64,000 nt of DNA, from the NCBI RefSeq assembly GCF_035594125.1, contig NC_087151.1:20537253-20601252 (forward strand). Direction: 5' to 3'. Origin of the DNA: Scylla paramamosain (lineage: Eukaryota; Arthropoda; Malacostraca; Decapoda; Portunidae). The position numbers and the translations under genes were made by a program. Positions 62,112 through 64,000 of this stretch are shown here, in pieces; position 1 is the stretch's first letter, and each line of letters starts with the position of its first letter. A model generated the notes under the pieces. That model had not been told where the DNA came from and ran no database searches. It saw nothing but the letters and a program-made list of their open reading frames with translations.

Positions 62112-64000
62112 TCATTTTCCCATATAAAGGGGCTTTACATGCATTTTGGTGTTTTGGTACCAAACAATGTGAAAAACACTCAAAATAGATGTTCTTGATA
62201 ATGTTTTCTTTCCCTGTATAAAGTGCTATTAACTCGTTTTTCCGTTTTTGTTACCTTAAAAAATTAAAAACAGTCATAAAACACGTTTCTCGTAATGTTT
62301 TATCGTTTCCTAATATAAAGTGTTTTGCAAGAATTTAACCGTTTTTAACATAACAAGCTGAAAAAAAAAAAAATACTTGTTTTTGGTCATGTAATTATGT
62401 ATTTCCAAAAAGAGTGTTTTGCATGCGTTTCAGCGTTTTGGTATGTAATTAAAAAAAAATAAATAAAATACAATAAAATAAAATAAAAGACATGTTTCTT
62501 GTAATATTGCTTTGTATCCTCATGTAGGATGCTTTCCATGCTTTTTATCATTTTGGGACCTAACACGCTCAAAAACACTCAAAAAGACGTTTCTTGTAAC
62601 ATCATTTTGTTTCCCCATATAAGGGGCTTTGCATGCATTTTGGCATTTTGGTATCTAACATTCTAACGATTAAAATACACCTTTTTTGGTAATGATCTGT
62701 TTGCACATATAAAGTGCAATTCATGCGTTTCATTATTTTAGAACCTAAGATCAAAAACTTTCATAATATATGTTTCACGTAATGTCTTTTCATTTCCCCA
62801 TATAGAGTTCCTTGCATGCAATTTGTTTTTTTTTCTACGTAACAAGCTCAAAAACACGCAAAATACACGTTTTTGGTAATGTGTTTCTCCAAAAATGTGT
62901 TTTTTTTTTCCATGCTCTTTTGTACATAAGTAGCTCAAAAACACTAAAAAAGAGACTTTTTTTTAGTTATGTTTTGTTTTCTGATATGAGGTGCTTTCCA
63001 TGTTTTTTTCCTGGTTTTTGTGGCTAGCACGATTATAAAGGGTGAAAATAGACAATTTTAGATATATAGTTCCCTTTACCCATATAAGGTGCTTTGCGTC
63101 CATTACATTCTTGTACTGAATTCCATTACATTACATTTTTGTACGTAATAATGTGAAATACACTCAAAATACAGATTTTTGGTGATGTTTTCCTGTTTCT
63201 CCATATAGAGTGCTATTTGTGCGCATTAGCATTTTGATACCTAACGAGCTCAAAAACTTTCATAATACATGTTTCTCGTAATGTTCTTTCCTTTCTCCAT
63301 ATAGGGTATTTTCCATGCATTTTGGCGTTTTTGTACGTAACAAGCTCAAAAACACTCAAAATTCGCGTTATTGGTGAAGTTATTGTGTTTCTCCTTAAAA
63401 GGTGCTTTCCCTGCGTTTTAGCGTTTTAGTAAGTACCTCAAAAACACTTTAAAAAACACGTTTTTGCTTACTTTGTTTTGTTTTCTTATGTAGGCTGATT
63501 GCCATGTTTTTTTTTTTTTTCAGCGTCTTGGTGCCTAACACACTCAAAAACACTCAAAAGACACGTTTCTGAAAATGTCGTTTCCTTTCCCCATCGAGGG
63601 TGCTATACATGCCTTTTGGTGGTTTGGTACGAGTATCTAATAATGTGAAATATTCTCAAAAAACACATTTGTGGTAATGTTGTTCTGTTTCTCCATATAG
63701 AGTCCTATTAACGCATTTTAACATTTTGGTACCTTAGAAACACTCATAATACATGTTTCTCGTAATGTCATTTCATTTTCCCATATAGGGTATTTTGCAT
63801 GCAGTTGGGTGTTTTTCAATGTAAGAAGCTCAAAAACACTCAAAATACTTGTTTTCGGTAATATTAATCTGTTTAATCATGAATGGTGTTTTACATACGT
63901 TTTAGCGTTTATGTACGCAAGAAGTTCAAAAACAAACTAAAAAAAAAAATGGCACTTTTTTCTTATAGTTTTGTATTCCCATAGAGGGTGATTTCCATGT
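62112..64000 (-). repeat. Satellite block, reverse orientation; right arm of inverted repeat
   Basis: Reverse complement of 58897-60668 from about 62194 on, matching even at idiosyncratic sites such as the ATGTAATGTAATGG segment (63105-63145 versus 59755-59795). The last base of the window corresponds to about 58897, so the arm continues outside. No genes. Confidence 0.88.

Overview
The window looks like repeat-rich nuclear DNA of an invertebrate, most likely a decapod crustacean. The evidence is two Maverick/Polinton (adintovirus-like) elements with spliceosomal introns, four copies of one endonuclease/RT non-LTR retrotransposon family, a Penelope-like element, abundant (TTA)n/(AT)n microsatellites, and an AT-rich satellite of about 95-bp monomers that fills most of the remaining space. 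The host assignment is inference from this repeat complement. I see no ordinary host gene, tRNA or rRNA.

Region 1 to 28.4 kb holds two directly oriented, diverged copies of the same Polinton with all genes on the minus strand. Copy 1 (1 to about 11626) enters the window inside its left terminal inverted repeat and is cut off inside the polymerase gene, where satellite begins. Copy 2 (about 12931 to 28008) has both terminal inverted repeats. In transcription order, right to left, the genes are: penton-like protein 2; DNA polymerase B with a multi-exon, Cys-rich 5' end; A32/FtsK-like packaging ATPase; retroviral-type integrase with a chromodomain; a small core-type protein; a conserved 171-residue protein; a macrodomain-like protein; penton-like protein 1; a small glycine-rich basic virion-type protein; double-jelly-roll major capsid protein; adenain-type cysteine protease; and a short acidic two-exon gene. 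Together these are a virus-like kit: polymerase and integrase for replication and insertion, ATPase, protease and capsid proteins for particle assembly. In copy 2 the protease, major capsid, small virion protein, macrodomain-like, core, integrase and ATPase frames are open, while polymerase, both pentons and the 171-residue gene are broken. In copy 1 only the ATPase and the 171-residue protein remain open.

Region 28.4 to 64 kb is satellite interrupted by mobile elements. The satellite has at least two higher-order forms: about 11 monomers (about 1.0 kb) in the 11.6-12.9 and 34-47 kb zones, and about 5 monomers (about 475 bp) around 50-60 kb. Array orientation flips several times. Four copies of one non-LTR retrotransposon (30.4-32.9, 37.8-40.5, 42.7-45.4 on the minus strand, 55.1-58.2 kb) are all decayed. 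A 5'-truncated Penelope-like fragment (60.7-62.1 kb) lies at the centre of a long inverted repeat whose arms, each at least 1.77 kb, are nearly identical and run out of the window. Two further near-identical duplications link distant satellite blocks (11.63-12.44 with 41.62-42.44 kb; 40.54-41.23 with 48.02-48.71 kb).

The most noteworthy observations are the tightly packed, partly overlapping Polinton genes combined with introns, two penton-like paralogues at opposite ends, the macrodomain-like gene, and the satellite architecture. Coordinates of element edges are good to roughly 10-30 bases.
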